64,000 nt of DNA from Streptomyces iconiensis (GTDB lineage Bacteria > Actinomycetota > Actinomycetes > Streptomycetales > Streptomycetaceae), in NCBI RefSeq assembly GCF_028657195.3, contig NZ_JANCPR020000052.1, positions 1 through 64,000 of the forward strand, given 5' to 3'. The position numbers were made by a program, and so were the translations under genes. Shown one piece after another: positions 43,101-50,069 of the stretch. Numbering within the stretch: the first letter of the stretch is position 1; every line of letters starts with the position of its first letter. Below the pieces are notes generated by a model. It saw nothing but the letters and a program-made list of their open reading frames with translations. It was not told the DNA's origin and searched no databases.

Positions 43101-45054
43101 GATCGCCGGCGTCCCCGACGAGCCCGAGGGGGCCGAGGGGGCCGAGGGGGCCGGCGCGAGCGAACAGTCCGGCGGGAAGGGCGCCTCCGGGAGCGAGCAG
43201 CCCCGGCCGTCCTCGCTGCCCGACCTGCGCGAGGCGTACCGTTCGGCCTCGCAGCTCTACGAGAAGGTCGGTGTCGGCGCCGACCTGCGCGCCGAGCAGG
43301 CACGCGCCGAGAGCGACGAGTCGGCGGCGCTCGCCGGCCTCGACCGCCTCACCAACAAGGTCCGCACCCGCGCGGCGCAGCTCCTCGAAGGCCCCGACGG
43401 CGCCGACGGCCCCTCCCGCCAGGCCGCTGCCTCACGGGCCGAGGCTCTCGTGCAGAAGCTGGAGGCACGTGGCTCGGACGCCAGCGAACAGCTGGGGCGG
43501 CTGCGCGGCGAGGCGGAGCGGCTGGCGCCCGCGAACGGCGAGGCGCACACGGACCTGCCCGACGACCTGGTGCCGGCCGACGCGGCGCAGGCCCAGACGC
43601 TGCTGCGTACGGCCAACGCCGAACTCGCCGCACGCGGGGACGAGTTGGAGGCGGCGAGGTCGGCGCACAGCCAGCTCGTACGCGCGCACACGGCGGCCGA
43701 GGACGCGGCGGGCGGCTTCGACGAGACGGCGACAACCCTGCGCGACCTGCTCCGCGACCCGCACGCGGCACCCGGCGAACAGGGCAGCGAGGAGCGCCCC
43801 GAACCGTACGCGGGCACACCGGCCGAGGCACGCCAGGCGGCGGCCGAGGCCCGGCGCTCGCTGCGCGGCTGCGCCGCCGACCTCACGGCGGCCGAGCAGG
43901 CACTGCGCGAGACGTGCGACGTACTCGTACGGCACGCCAACTCCACCCGCTACGAGCAGGTGCGCACCCCGGCACGCCAGCAGATCCGGGAGCTGCCCGC
44001 CTCGTCGCTGCCCGAGCACGCGGCGGCATGGGCCGCGGCCTTCGCGCCGCGGCTGCGCGTCCTCACCGACGAGCTGGCGCAGTTGGAGCGCAACCGCGAC
44101 AGCATCGTCGACCGGCTGCGCGGCCTCGTGGAGTCCTCCCTCACCACCCTGCGCTCCGCGCAGCGCCTCTCCCGGCTGCCCGAGGGGCTGGGGGAGTGGT
44201 CGGGCCAGGAGTTCCTGCGGATCCGCTTCGAGGACCCCGACCAGGCGACGCTGACCGAGCGGCTGGGCGAGGTCATCGACGAGGCCACGCGCTCAGCCGT
44301 GCGGAAGAACTCGGATCTGCGGCGGGACGGAATGTCCCTGCTGCTGCGCGGGGTTCAGGCGGCGCTCCAGCCGCGCGGCGTCTCCGTCGAGATCCTCAAG
44401 CCGGACGCCGTACTGCGCGCCGAGCGGGTGCCGGTGGGGCAGATGGGAGATGTCTTCTCGGGCGGCCAGCTGCTGACGGCCGCGATCGCGCTCTACTGCA
44501 CGATGGCGGCGCTGCGCAGCAACGACCGGGGTGACGACAAGCACCGGCACGCGGGCACGCTCTTCCTCGACAACCCCATCGGGCGTGCCAACGCGACCTA
44601 TCTGCTGGAGCTGCAGCGTGCCGTCGCCGACGCGCTCGGCGTCCAACTCCTCTACACCACGGGCCTGTTCGACACCACGGCGCTCGCGGAGTTCCCGCTC
44701 GTGATCCGGCTGCGCAACGACGCCGACCTGCGTGCCGGGCTGAAGTACATCAGCGTCGAGGAGCATCTGCGGCCAGGACTGCCCGCCGGCGAGGGCGAGG
44801 AGGGCGAGCCGTCCGTGCACGGTGAGATCACCGCGACGAGGATGTACCGGCGCCCCGGGGACGAGCGGGACGAGCGGGAGGAACAGGGCGACCCGGACCC
44901 GGACCCGGCCCCGGTCCCGCCCCTGTCCCGGGCTGAGGGTGCCCCGCGTGCGCACGCTGAGGTGGAGGCGCCGGGTGAGCCGGATGGCCCGCAGGACGTG
45001 ACGCCCGTGCCTCGCCCGGCACGGGGCGGCCCGGAGGACGCCGTGCGTCCTTAG
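40105..45054 (+). CDS. SMC-like ATPase of a three-gene condensin/Wadjet-type operon (MukB/MksB/JetC-like)
   Basis: This 1649-aa protein has the SMC layout. The N-terminal ATPase head has Walker A LENGGGKSVLLK (NGGGKS at 65-70). A long Ala/Glu/Arg coiled coil (about 280-640), a globular hinge-like region (about 690-830) and a returning coiled coil (about 830-1400) follow. The C-terminal head carries the signature FSGGQ (SGGQ 1452-1455) and Walker B TLFLDNP (D1489, N1490). The residue after the Walker B aspartate is Asn, not the usual catalytic Glu. A proline-rich acidic tail (about 1575-1649) is disordered. Length is close to MukB and longer than JetC. The ATG has a weak GAGA site, 175 bp after the KITE-like gene. 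Likely DNA loop extrusion in repair or plasmid/phage defence. Confidence 0.85.
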   Translation: MYELSRIRLYSIGPAGARYADTVLDLRGVGVPVPSPAPAQADFFEEEPQGPPRRPAPAGVLFLENGGGKSVLLKLIFSVMLPGHRNTLGGASSGVLRKFLLADDCGHVALEWQHTRTGETIVVGKVSEWRGRQVSGDPRKFAEAWYSFRPGPGMSLDSLPVAESAALRPAAEGASSARGRRRTMKGFRDVLTETGKAYPNLDVAWEEIQERWNEHLTGLGLDPELFRYQREMNADEGEAAGLFAVKNDSDFTDLLLRAVTDTRDTDGLADLVHGFAHKLGRRAELTAERDFTAGSLDLLQRITESAESRAQAREIHTGAERRTRALAHRLFARGTQERGRAAELAEQVAQAQESVTAAEDTRSRASLVSAELAYRHASLALADAEKSAARQKRELSEARTLHSAWQAAETVLAHRAAADRSARVAAAIQEAERDAAPALAARATAATALVRALNAAAADGERIAVEQEERSAALQGESESAHRDATAAATEAQRARSESDHLRQRLTEVEQETAEAVRAGWLDDSDPDADPARAALAASEAEKTTVAAFDAAREAAQGCAERAREAASQHTAAELAAARAADAAEAAEAAHTAERAAAEALGAEERLAELLGLPSAQGTRTARQGAERLPGHRAAQGTAKAGQPAADGAQDAPAQGPLTAEELDRNAEALRELLDEGVAAAERQLFELRTDAAEDSRMLGALGDGGLLPPGPDVTATVEFLGEHGIPALPGWRYLAQAVDPADHAAVLSARPELVDGIVITDPDSHARAREVLAGAALLPRSAVAVGTAAALLAPTPAPGTGDGSGDTGVFLVPPNPAMHDERAADDERRQLRERAAGRDEEIRALAARLSADRGLAARLASWRTGCPEGQLAELATAAAEAREAAEAARLRLTEARSAREEADEAAADTARVRDERQEAAQRSRRSADALAGLAFRLRERVTWQSRLRELADEVAAAEERAEALVERARSADDDRRVAQRAADDARRTARTLRAERAEIAGVPDEPEGAEGAEGAGASEQSGGKGASGSEQPRPSSLPDLREAYRSASQLYEKVGVGADLRAEQARAESDESAALAGLDRLTNKVRTRAAQLLEGPDGADGPSRQAAASRAEALVQKLEARGSDASEQLGRLRGEAERLAPANGEAHTDLPDDLVPADAAQAQTLLRTANAELAARGDELEAARSAHSQLVRAHTAAEDAAGGFDETATTLRDLLRDPHAAPGEQGSEERPEPYAGTPAEARQAAAEARRSLRGCAADLTAAEQALRETCDVLVRHANSTRYEQVRTPARQQIRELPASSLPEHAAAWAAAFAPRLRVLTDELAQLERNRDSIVDRLRGLVESSLTTLRSAQRLSRLPEGLGEWSGQEFLRIRFEDPDQATLTERLGEVIDEATRSAVRKNSDLRRDGMSLLLRGVQAALQPRGVSVEILKPDAVLRAERVPVGQMGDVFSGGQLLTAAIALYCTMAALRSNDRGDDKHRHAGTLFLDNPIGRANATYLLELQRAVADALGVQLLYTTGLFDTTALAEFPLVIRLRNDADLRAGLKYISVEEHLRPGLPAGEGEEGEPSVHGEITATRMYRRPGDERDEREEQGDPDPDPAPVPPLSRAEGAPRAHAEVEAPGEPDGPQDVTPVPRPARGGPEDAVRP

Positions 45055-45334
45055 CCGCCGCGGCACGCGCGCGCCGGCGGGCCGCGCTGCTGGGCTCCGA
45101 GACCACGCCGTTGCGCTGCACCCACACCTGCCGCGTGATCCATACGTCCAGCACGGCCCATGTCGCCACAACCGTGCTGGCCACCGTGGACAGCACCATC
45201 GGGAACGCCAGCCACACGGTGGCGAGCGAACAGAAGAACGCCACCATGAGCTGAACCAGCGTCAGCGCACCGATGATGACGGCGCGTACGGCGGCTGCGC
45301 GTACCGGGTCCGGAAGACGGCTCTTCGCGTACAT
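44828..45334 (-). CDS. Small membrane protein with proline-rich tail, overlapping SMC gene
   Basis: This 168-aa protein has two membrane helices (about 13-36 and 39-62: VRAVIIGALTLVQLMVAFF..., MVLSTVASTVVATWAVLDV). A basic juxtamembrane segment and a long Pro/Gly/Ala/Arg tail follow. The ATG has GGGGAG upstream. The N-terminal ~95 residues look like a conserved Streptomyces membrane protein. Residues from about 94 to the end lie antisense to the last 227 bp of the SMC gene, so the tail may be a recent extension. No function is known. It is divergent from the conservon kinase gene. Confidence 0.72.
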   Translation of the reverse strand: MYAKSRLPDPVRAAAVRAVIIGALTLVQLMVAFFCSLATVWLAFPMVLSTVASTVVATWAVLDVWITRQVWVQRNGVVSEPSSAARRRARAAAAKDARRPPGRPVPGEARASRPAGHPAHPAPPPQRAHAGHPQPGTGAGPGPGPGPGRPVPPARPARPRGAGTSSSR

Positions 45335-45569
45335 GACCTTCACTCCCCCTTCACGACCCCTCGGTGTACCCACGGTTCCATAAACGTGTCCTGCGCCACA
45401 ATCTGCGAACGCGCACCCGGGCATCGACGGACAACTCAGGATGAGGCACCCTGGACGGCCTGTTCCCCCTCCCGTACATATCTACGAGTTGGCCGAACGC
45501 GAGTAGTAAGCTCACGCCGTTTGCTGTCGGTATACGCCCCCGAGCGCTGGGGTTGACGTAGGGGAGGCC

Positions 45570-48494
45570 ATGCGCTTTCGCGGGAAGTCGATCCGCCGGA
45601 AGATCGTGGTGCTGCTTCTGGTGCCGCTGGTCTCCCTCGTCTCGATCTGGGGCTTCGCCACCTACATCACCGCGACGGAAGCCAACAGGCTGCTGCGGCT
45701 CGACGAGGTCACCCACAAGGTCGGTGACCCCACGGAGGAGACCGTCCAGGCCATCCAGCGCGAGCGGCGCCAGATCCTCGTGTACCTGGCCGACCCGCGG
45801 CGCACCGACGGGCTGACCAAGCTGCACAAGCTCCAGCGCCAGACCGATGCCAAGGTCTCCGTCATCAGGAAGAACGCGGCGGACAGCGGCCTGCGTTCCG
45901 ATCTGGGCGCCGATGCCACCGCACGCCTCGACGACCTGCTCGGGGCGCTCGACGGGCTGGACAAGCTGCGCGAGAAGGCCGAGGACAACACCATCACGCG
46001 GGGCGGCGCCTTCCAGGCGTACAACGAACTGGTCGACCCCGCCTACGCGTTCGTCAGCTCCCTCAGCAGCGTCGACAACGTCGACCTGGAGAAGCAGGGC
46101 CGCGCGCTCGTCGGGGTCACCCGCGCCCGCGAGTACCTGTCCCGCGAGGACGCGCTGATGGCCGCCGCCTATGTCGCGGGGCAGTTCACCAAGGGCGACC
46201 AGCGCGCGCTGTCCGACCGTGTCGCCGAGCGCAACATCACCTACCAGACCAACCTGCCCTCGATTCCCGCCGACGACCGGCGCGCTTTCGAGAACTACTG
46301 GGACGGCACCGACGGCCGTACCCTGCGCGGCTACGAGGACGCCGTCATCGCCGCGGGCCCGCGCAGCACCTCGGGGCCCGTGAGCGCCGTGCGGTGGCGG
46401 GCGGCGATGACCACGGCACTCGACGACCTCGACCGCATGAGCGTCGAGGCGGCCGAACGGCACCAGGAGCGCATCGCCCCCGTCGCCACCAAGGTCCTCA
46501 TCCAGGCCGCCGCGGCAGGCGTCCTCGGCTTCCTCGCCGTGCTGGCCTCGCTCGTCATCTCGTTCCGCGTCGGCCGTGGCCTGGTGCGCGACCTCAACAT
46601 CCTGCGCAAGGACGCCAACGAGTCCGCCGGAGTGCGCCTGCCCAGCGTCATGCGGCGCCTGGCCTCCGGTGACCAGGTCGATGTCGAGACCGAGTCGCCC
46701 CGGCTCGACTACCCGCCGGACGAGATGGGACAGGTCGGGCAGGCGCTCAACACACTCCAGCGCGCCGCGGTCGAAGCGGCCGTCAAACAGGCCGACATGC
46801 GGCGCGGTGTCTCCGAGGTCTTCGTCAACCTCGCCCGCCGCAACCAGGTCCTGCTGCACCGCCAACTCACCCTCCTCGACGCCATGGAGCGCCGCACCGA
46901 GGACGCCGACGAACTCGCCGACCTCTTCCGGCTCGACCATCTCACCACCCGCATGCGCCGGCACGCCGAGGGACTGGTGATCCTCTCCGGCGCCGCGCCC
47001 TCGCGGCAGTGGCGCAAGCCCGTACAGCTCATGGACGTCGTCAGGGCCGCCGTCGCCGAGGTCGAGGACTACGAGCGCATCGAGGTGCGCCGGCTGCCCC
47101 GGCTCGCCGTCGACGGCAGCGCCGTCGCCGACCTCACCCACCTCATCGCCGAACTGCTGGAGAACGCCACGGTGTTCTCGCCGCCGCACACCGCCGTACA
47201 GGTGCTGGGCGAGCGCGTCGCCAACGGCTTCACCCTGGAGATCCACGACCGCGGCCTGGGCATGACGGCCGAGGCGCTGCTCGACGCGAATCTGCGGCTC
47301 GCCGAGACCCCCGAGTTCGAGCTGTCCGACACCGACAGGCTCGGCCTGTTCGTCGTCTCCCGCCTCGCCCAGCGCCAGGGCGTACGCGTCTCGCTCCAGC
47401 CCTCTCCGTACGGCGGCACGACCGCCGTTGTCCTGATACCCGGCGCCGTCCTCACCGAGACCCCCGACCGCGACGACGAGGTGACGGGTCAGGGCACGCA
47501 CCGTACGGCGCTGGAAGGCGGTTCACGGGGCGAGCGGAACGGCGACCGCGCGGGGCCCGGGGAGCGCGAGCTGACCGAGGCACTGGCGCAGACGCCCGTC
47601 CCGCTGCTGGAAGGCGGCGCCGAACGGCGCGCACTCGGCAGCCAGGGGCGCCCCGTCGACGGGCCTGTCGAACTTGAGGCACCGTTCGAAGGTCTGGAAG
47701 GACCAGACAGCGGCGGCAGGCTCTTCCGTAAGCGCGACCGCACACCGCCCTCCTCCGTCCCGACGGGAGAGCAGCACCAGCAGGCGCGCGACGAGTCCGA
47801 GTCCGGCCCCTCCTCCCGTACGACGGCGGACCGTACGGCAGCGGACCGTACGACCGAGGACGAAGCCGGCACCGGGGCGCCCGAGGACACGGGGCGGCCC
47901 ACGCCCCTGCCACGACGCCGTCCCGGAGCACCGGTACTGGTCTCCGACCACGGGCGCCCGGTCGACAACGGACGTACCGCCGACAAGAACCGCCAGCCGG
48001 ACAGCGGACGTTCGGGCGAGAACGGGCGCTCGGGGGACAACGGCCGTTCCGGCGCCGGAGGGCCCGCGGCGCTCCCGCGCCGGGAGAAGCCGGCGGGCGC
48101 CCCCTCGGCGGGCGCCCAGGCAGCCCCGGCGGTGACCCGCGAAGCGGGAGGGCGCGCGGAGCCTGAGCGGGACCGCAGGCCCAGCGTCGGTGGCCTGCCG
48201 CGCCGCGTACGCCAGGCCAGCCTCGCACCGCAGTTGCGCGCGGACGGCGCCGCCGGCGACGGCCAGGAGCCCGGCACGGCTCCCGGCCGCACCGCACCGG
48301 CCGACACGGGCGAGCGCGACGCCGACGAGGTGCGCAGCAGGATGGCCTCGCTCCAGCGCGGCTGGGAACGTGGCAGGCAGCACAGTGAATCGGACACATA
48401 CGGCGCGTACGGTGCGTCCAGAGAACCAGACCCGTCGGGGGACGACGCGGGGGAGACAGCACACGGAACGACACCGGAGGGGGACGGTCGATGA
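45570..48494 (+). CDS. Conservon sensor kinase-like protein CvnA
   Basis: This is a 974-aa membrane protein. One membrane helix lies at about 11-33. An extracellular nitrate/nitrite-sensor-like helical domain follows (about 40-305), then a second membrane helix (about 310-332) and a HAMP-like segment. The DHLTTRMRRHAEGLVILSG block and an HATPase_c domain come next, with an N-box in AELLENATVFSPPH (about 523) and G-box HDRGLGMTAEA. The last ~330 residues are disordered, with Asp/Arg/Asn repeats. CvnA proteins head four-gene conservons, whose GTPase module acts in a GPCR-like way and affects development. The start has GGGGAGG two bases upstream. The stop overlaps the next ATG (ATGA). Confidence 0.9.
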   Translation: MRFRGKSIRRKIVVLLLVPLVSLVSIWGFATYITATEANRLLRLDEVTHKVGDPTEETVQAIQRERRQILVYLADPRRTDGLTKLHKLQRQTDAKVSVIRKNAADSGLRSDLGADATARLDDLLGALDGLDKLREKAEDNTITRGGAFQAYNELVDPAYAFVSSLSSVDNVDLEKQGRALVGVTRAREYLSREDALMAAAYVAGQFTKGDQRALSDRVAERNITYQTNLPSIPADDRRAFENYWDGTDGRTLRGYEDAVIAAGPRSTSGPVSAVRWRAAMTTALDDLDRMSVEAAERHQERIAPVATKVLIQAAAAGVLGFLAVLASLVISFRVGRGLVRDLNILRKDANESAGVRLPSVMRRLASGDQVDVETESPRLDYPPDEMGQVGQALNTLQRAAVEAAVKQADMRRGVSEVFVNLARRNQVLLHRQLTLLDAMERRTEDADELADLFRLDHLTTRMRRHAEGLVILSGAAPSRQWRKPVQLMDVVRAAVAEVEDYERIEVRRLPRLAVDGSAVADLTHLIAELLENATVFSPPHTAVQVLGERVANGFTLEIHDRGLGMTAEALLDANLRLAETPEFELSDTDRLGLFVVSRLAQRQGVRVSLQPSPYGGTTAVVLIPGAVLTETPDRDDEVTGQGTHRTALEGGSRGERNGDRAGPGERELTEALAQTPVPLLEGGAERRALGSQGRPVDGPVELEAPFEGLEGPDSGGRLFRKRDRTPPSSVPTGEQHQQARDESESGPSSRTTADRTAADRTTEDEAGTGAPEDTGRPTPLPRRRPGAPVLVSDHGRPVDNGRTADKNRQPDSGRSGENGRSGDNGRSGAGGPAALPRREKPAGAPSAGAQAAPAVTREAGGRAEPERDRRPSVGGLPRRVRQASLAPQLRADGAAGDGQEPGTAPGRTAPADTGERDADEVRSRMASLQRGWERGRQHSESDTYGAYGASREPDPSGDDAGETAHGTTPEGDGR

Positions 48495-48934
48495 CCGCAC
48501 CGAAAGCCGCAGCGCACAATCAGCCCAAGAGCGGTGAACTCAACTGGCTCCTCGACGAGTTGGTCGAGCGCGTCGGCAGCATCCGCAAGGCGCTCGTACT
48601 CTCGGGGGACGGCCTCGCCAGAGGCACCTCGCAGGGCCTCACCCGTGAGGACGGCGAGCATCTGGCGGCCGTGGCCTCCGGCTTCCACAGCCTCGCCAAG
48701 GGCGTCGGCCGGCACTTCGGCGCCGGTGGCGTCCGCCAGACGGTCGTGGAGCTGGACGAGGCGTTCCTCTTCGTCACGGCGGCGGGCGACGGAAGCTGCC
48801 TCGCCGTGCTCTCGGACGCCGACTCCGACGTGGGTCAGGTCGCGTACGAGATGACCCTGCTCGTCAAGCGGGTCGGTGTGCACCTGGGCACCGCACCCCG
48901 CATGGGCCCCGCCGGTGGCACCGGTACCGACTGA
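48491..48934 (+). CDS. Conservon Roadblock/LC7 protein CvnB
   Basis: This 147-aa Roadblock/LC7-family protein (GELNWLLDELVERVGSIRKALVLSGDGLARG at the N-terminus, later YEMTLLVKRVGVHLG) is typical of conservon gene B. It probably regulates or scaffolds the GTPase CvnD at the membrane kinase CvnA, as MglB-like proteins do for MglA. The start overlaps the cvnA stop by four bases, and the stop is one base from the cvnC start, so the four genes are tightly coupled. The C-terminal ten residues are Gly/Pro-rich. Confidence 0.92.
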   Translation: MTAPKAAAHNQPKSGELNWLLDELVERVGSIRKALVLSGDGLARGTSQGLTREDGEHLAAVASGFHSLAKGVGRHFGAGGVRQTVVELDEAFLFVTAAGDGSCLAVLSDADSDVGQVAYEMTLLVKRVGVHLGTAPRMGPAGGTGTD

Positions 48935-48935
48935 C

Positions 48936-49319
48936 ATGAAGGACCGGTGGTTCGACGACGCGGCAGGACCTGTGGTGCGGCCGTACGCGATGACGCGTGG
49001 CCGCACACGCAGCAGCGCCGAGGAGGCACCGCTCGATCTCATCGCCCTGGTGATCGCGGATGTCGACGGCGAGGAGGACGTCCAGGACGACCACTCGCTC
49101 GCGCCCGAGCACGTCGACATCGTGACGTACTGCCGCCGCTCGTCCCTCTCGGTCGCCGAACTGGCCGCCGAACTCGACCTGCCCGTCGGGGTCGTACGCG
49201 TCCTGATCGGCGACCTGGTGAAGGCGGAGCTGGTCCATGTCACCCGTCCCGTCCCTCCGGCCGAACTGCCGGACGAGAGCATCCTCAGAGAGGTGATCAA
49301 TGGTCTTCGGGCGCTCTAA
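48936..49319 (+). CDS. Conservon DUF742 protein CvnC
   Basis: This 127-aa DUF742 protein is the third conservon component. It has the typical VVRPYAMTRGRTR entry followed by an acidic stretch. A winged-helix-like half follows (HVDIVTYCRRSSLSVAELAAELDLPVGVVRVLIGDLVKAELVHV). Its ATG comes one base after the cvnB stop; the in-frame extension back to 48876 overlaps cvnB and is rejected. Its last 20 bases overlap cvnD. It is thought to interact with CvnA, CvnB and CvnD in a membrane signalling complex. Confidence 0.92.
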   Translation: MKDRWFDDAAGPVVRPYAMTRGRTRSSAEEAPLDLIALVIADVDGEEDVQDDHSLAPEHVDIVTYCRRSSLSVAELAAELDLPVGVVRVLIGDLVKAELVHVTRPVPPAELPDESILREVINGLRAL

Positions 49320-49929
49320 GCGGAGCGGCAAGGCCGCACCCGCCGAGCCGGTCACGCTGAAGATCCTGGTGGCAGGCGGCTTCGGGGTCGGCAAGACGAC
49401 GCTGGTCGGCGCCGTCAGCGAGATCAAGCCGCTGCGCACGGAGGAGACTCTGAGCGAGGCGGGACGGCCGGTGGACAACACCGAGGGGGTGGAGGCGAAG
49501 TCCACGACCACGGTCGCCATGGACTTCGGTCGCATCACCATCAACGAGCAGCTGGTCCTGTACCTGTTCGGCACCCCGGGCCAGGACCGCTTCTGGTTCC
49601 TGTGGGACGAGTTGGCGCAGGGCGCGCTGGGCGCCGTGGTGCTCGCCGACACGCGCAGGCTGGAGGACAGCTTCGCCGCCGTCGACTACTTCGAGCGGCG
49701 CGGCATCCCCTTCACCGTCGCCGTCAACTGCTTCGACGGCGCCGAGCGCTACCCGCTGGAGACGGTGCGGGAGGCGCTGGACCTCGACGGCGAGGTGCCC
49801 GTCATGCTGTGTGACGCGCGCCGCAGGGAGTCGTCCCGCGACGTGCTCGTCTCCGTCGTCGAACACGCCATGCACGCCTCGGCGCAGGCAGCGGCGGCTG
49901 CGGCCTCCCGCGAGCCCGCCACCACCTGA
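49300..49929 (+). CDS. Conservon small GTPase CvnD
   Basis: This is a 209-aa Ras/MglA-like GTP-binding protein. The P-loop GGFGVGKT is at 26-33, a switch-I threonine cluster reads AKSTTTVAMDFG, switch II is FGTPGQDRFWFLW, and the base-recognition element AVNCFD replaces the usual NKxD, as is common in this family. It is the output GTPase of the conservon, controlled by CvnB and CvnC. Its ATG lies inside cvnC with a GAGAGG site upstream. A strong hairpin follows four bases after the stop. Confidence 0.92.
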   Translation: MVFGRSKRSGKAAPAEPVTLKILVAGGFGVGKTTLVGAVSEIKPLRTEETLSEAGRPVDNTEGVEAKSTTTVAMDFGRITINEQLVLYLFGTPGQDRFWFLWDELAQGALGAVVLADTRRLEDSFAAVDYFERRGIPFTVAVNCFDGAERYPLETVREALDLDGEVPVMLCDARRRESSRDVLVSVVEHAMHASAQAAAAAASREPATT

Positions 49930-49932
49930 CGA

Positions 49933-49971
49933 GCACGGCGCGTGCCCCGCCGTCCAGGGCGCGCGCCGTGC
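49933..49971. terminator. Hairpin terminator after conservon
   Basis: Ten-base perfect arms GCACGGCGCG and CGCGCCGTGC surround 19 bases, beginning four bases after the cvnD stop. There is no T-tract. Confidence 0.65.
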
Positions 49972-49998
49972 CCGCGTGCGGTGGGTGTGCGCCCGGAA

Positions 49999-50043
49999 GG
50001 GGCACGGGGAACTGCGCGAGCAGCCCTCACTCACCCGCAGCCG
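49999..50043. repeat. Dispersed Streptomyces intergenic repeat
   Basis: A stretch beginning GGGGCACGGGGAACTGCGCG and continuing to the CCCGCAG motif resembles a sequence I know from the 3' sides of many Streptomyces genes. It lies between the converging conservon and glpK and may assist termination. This is from memory, not a search. Confidence 0.45.
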
Positions 50044-50069
50044 AAACACTTCCCACAAGCGGCAGGGCC

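Noticed and set aside
45055..45569. JetD/MksG nuclease gene after the SMC gene
   Set aside because: No plus-strand coding frame of that size or type exists before the conservon; the only gene there is the opposing membrane protein.
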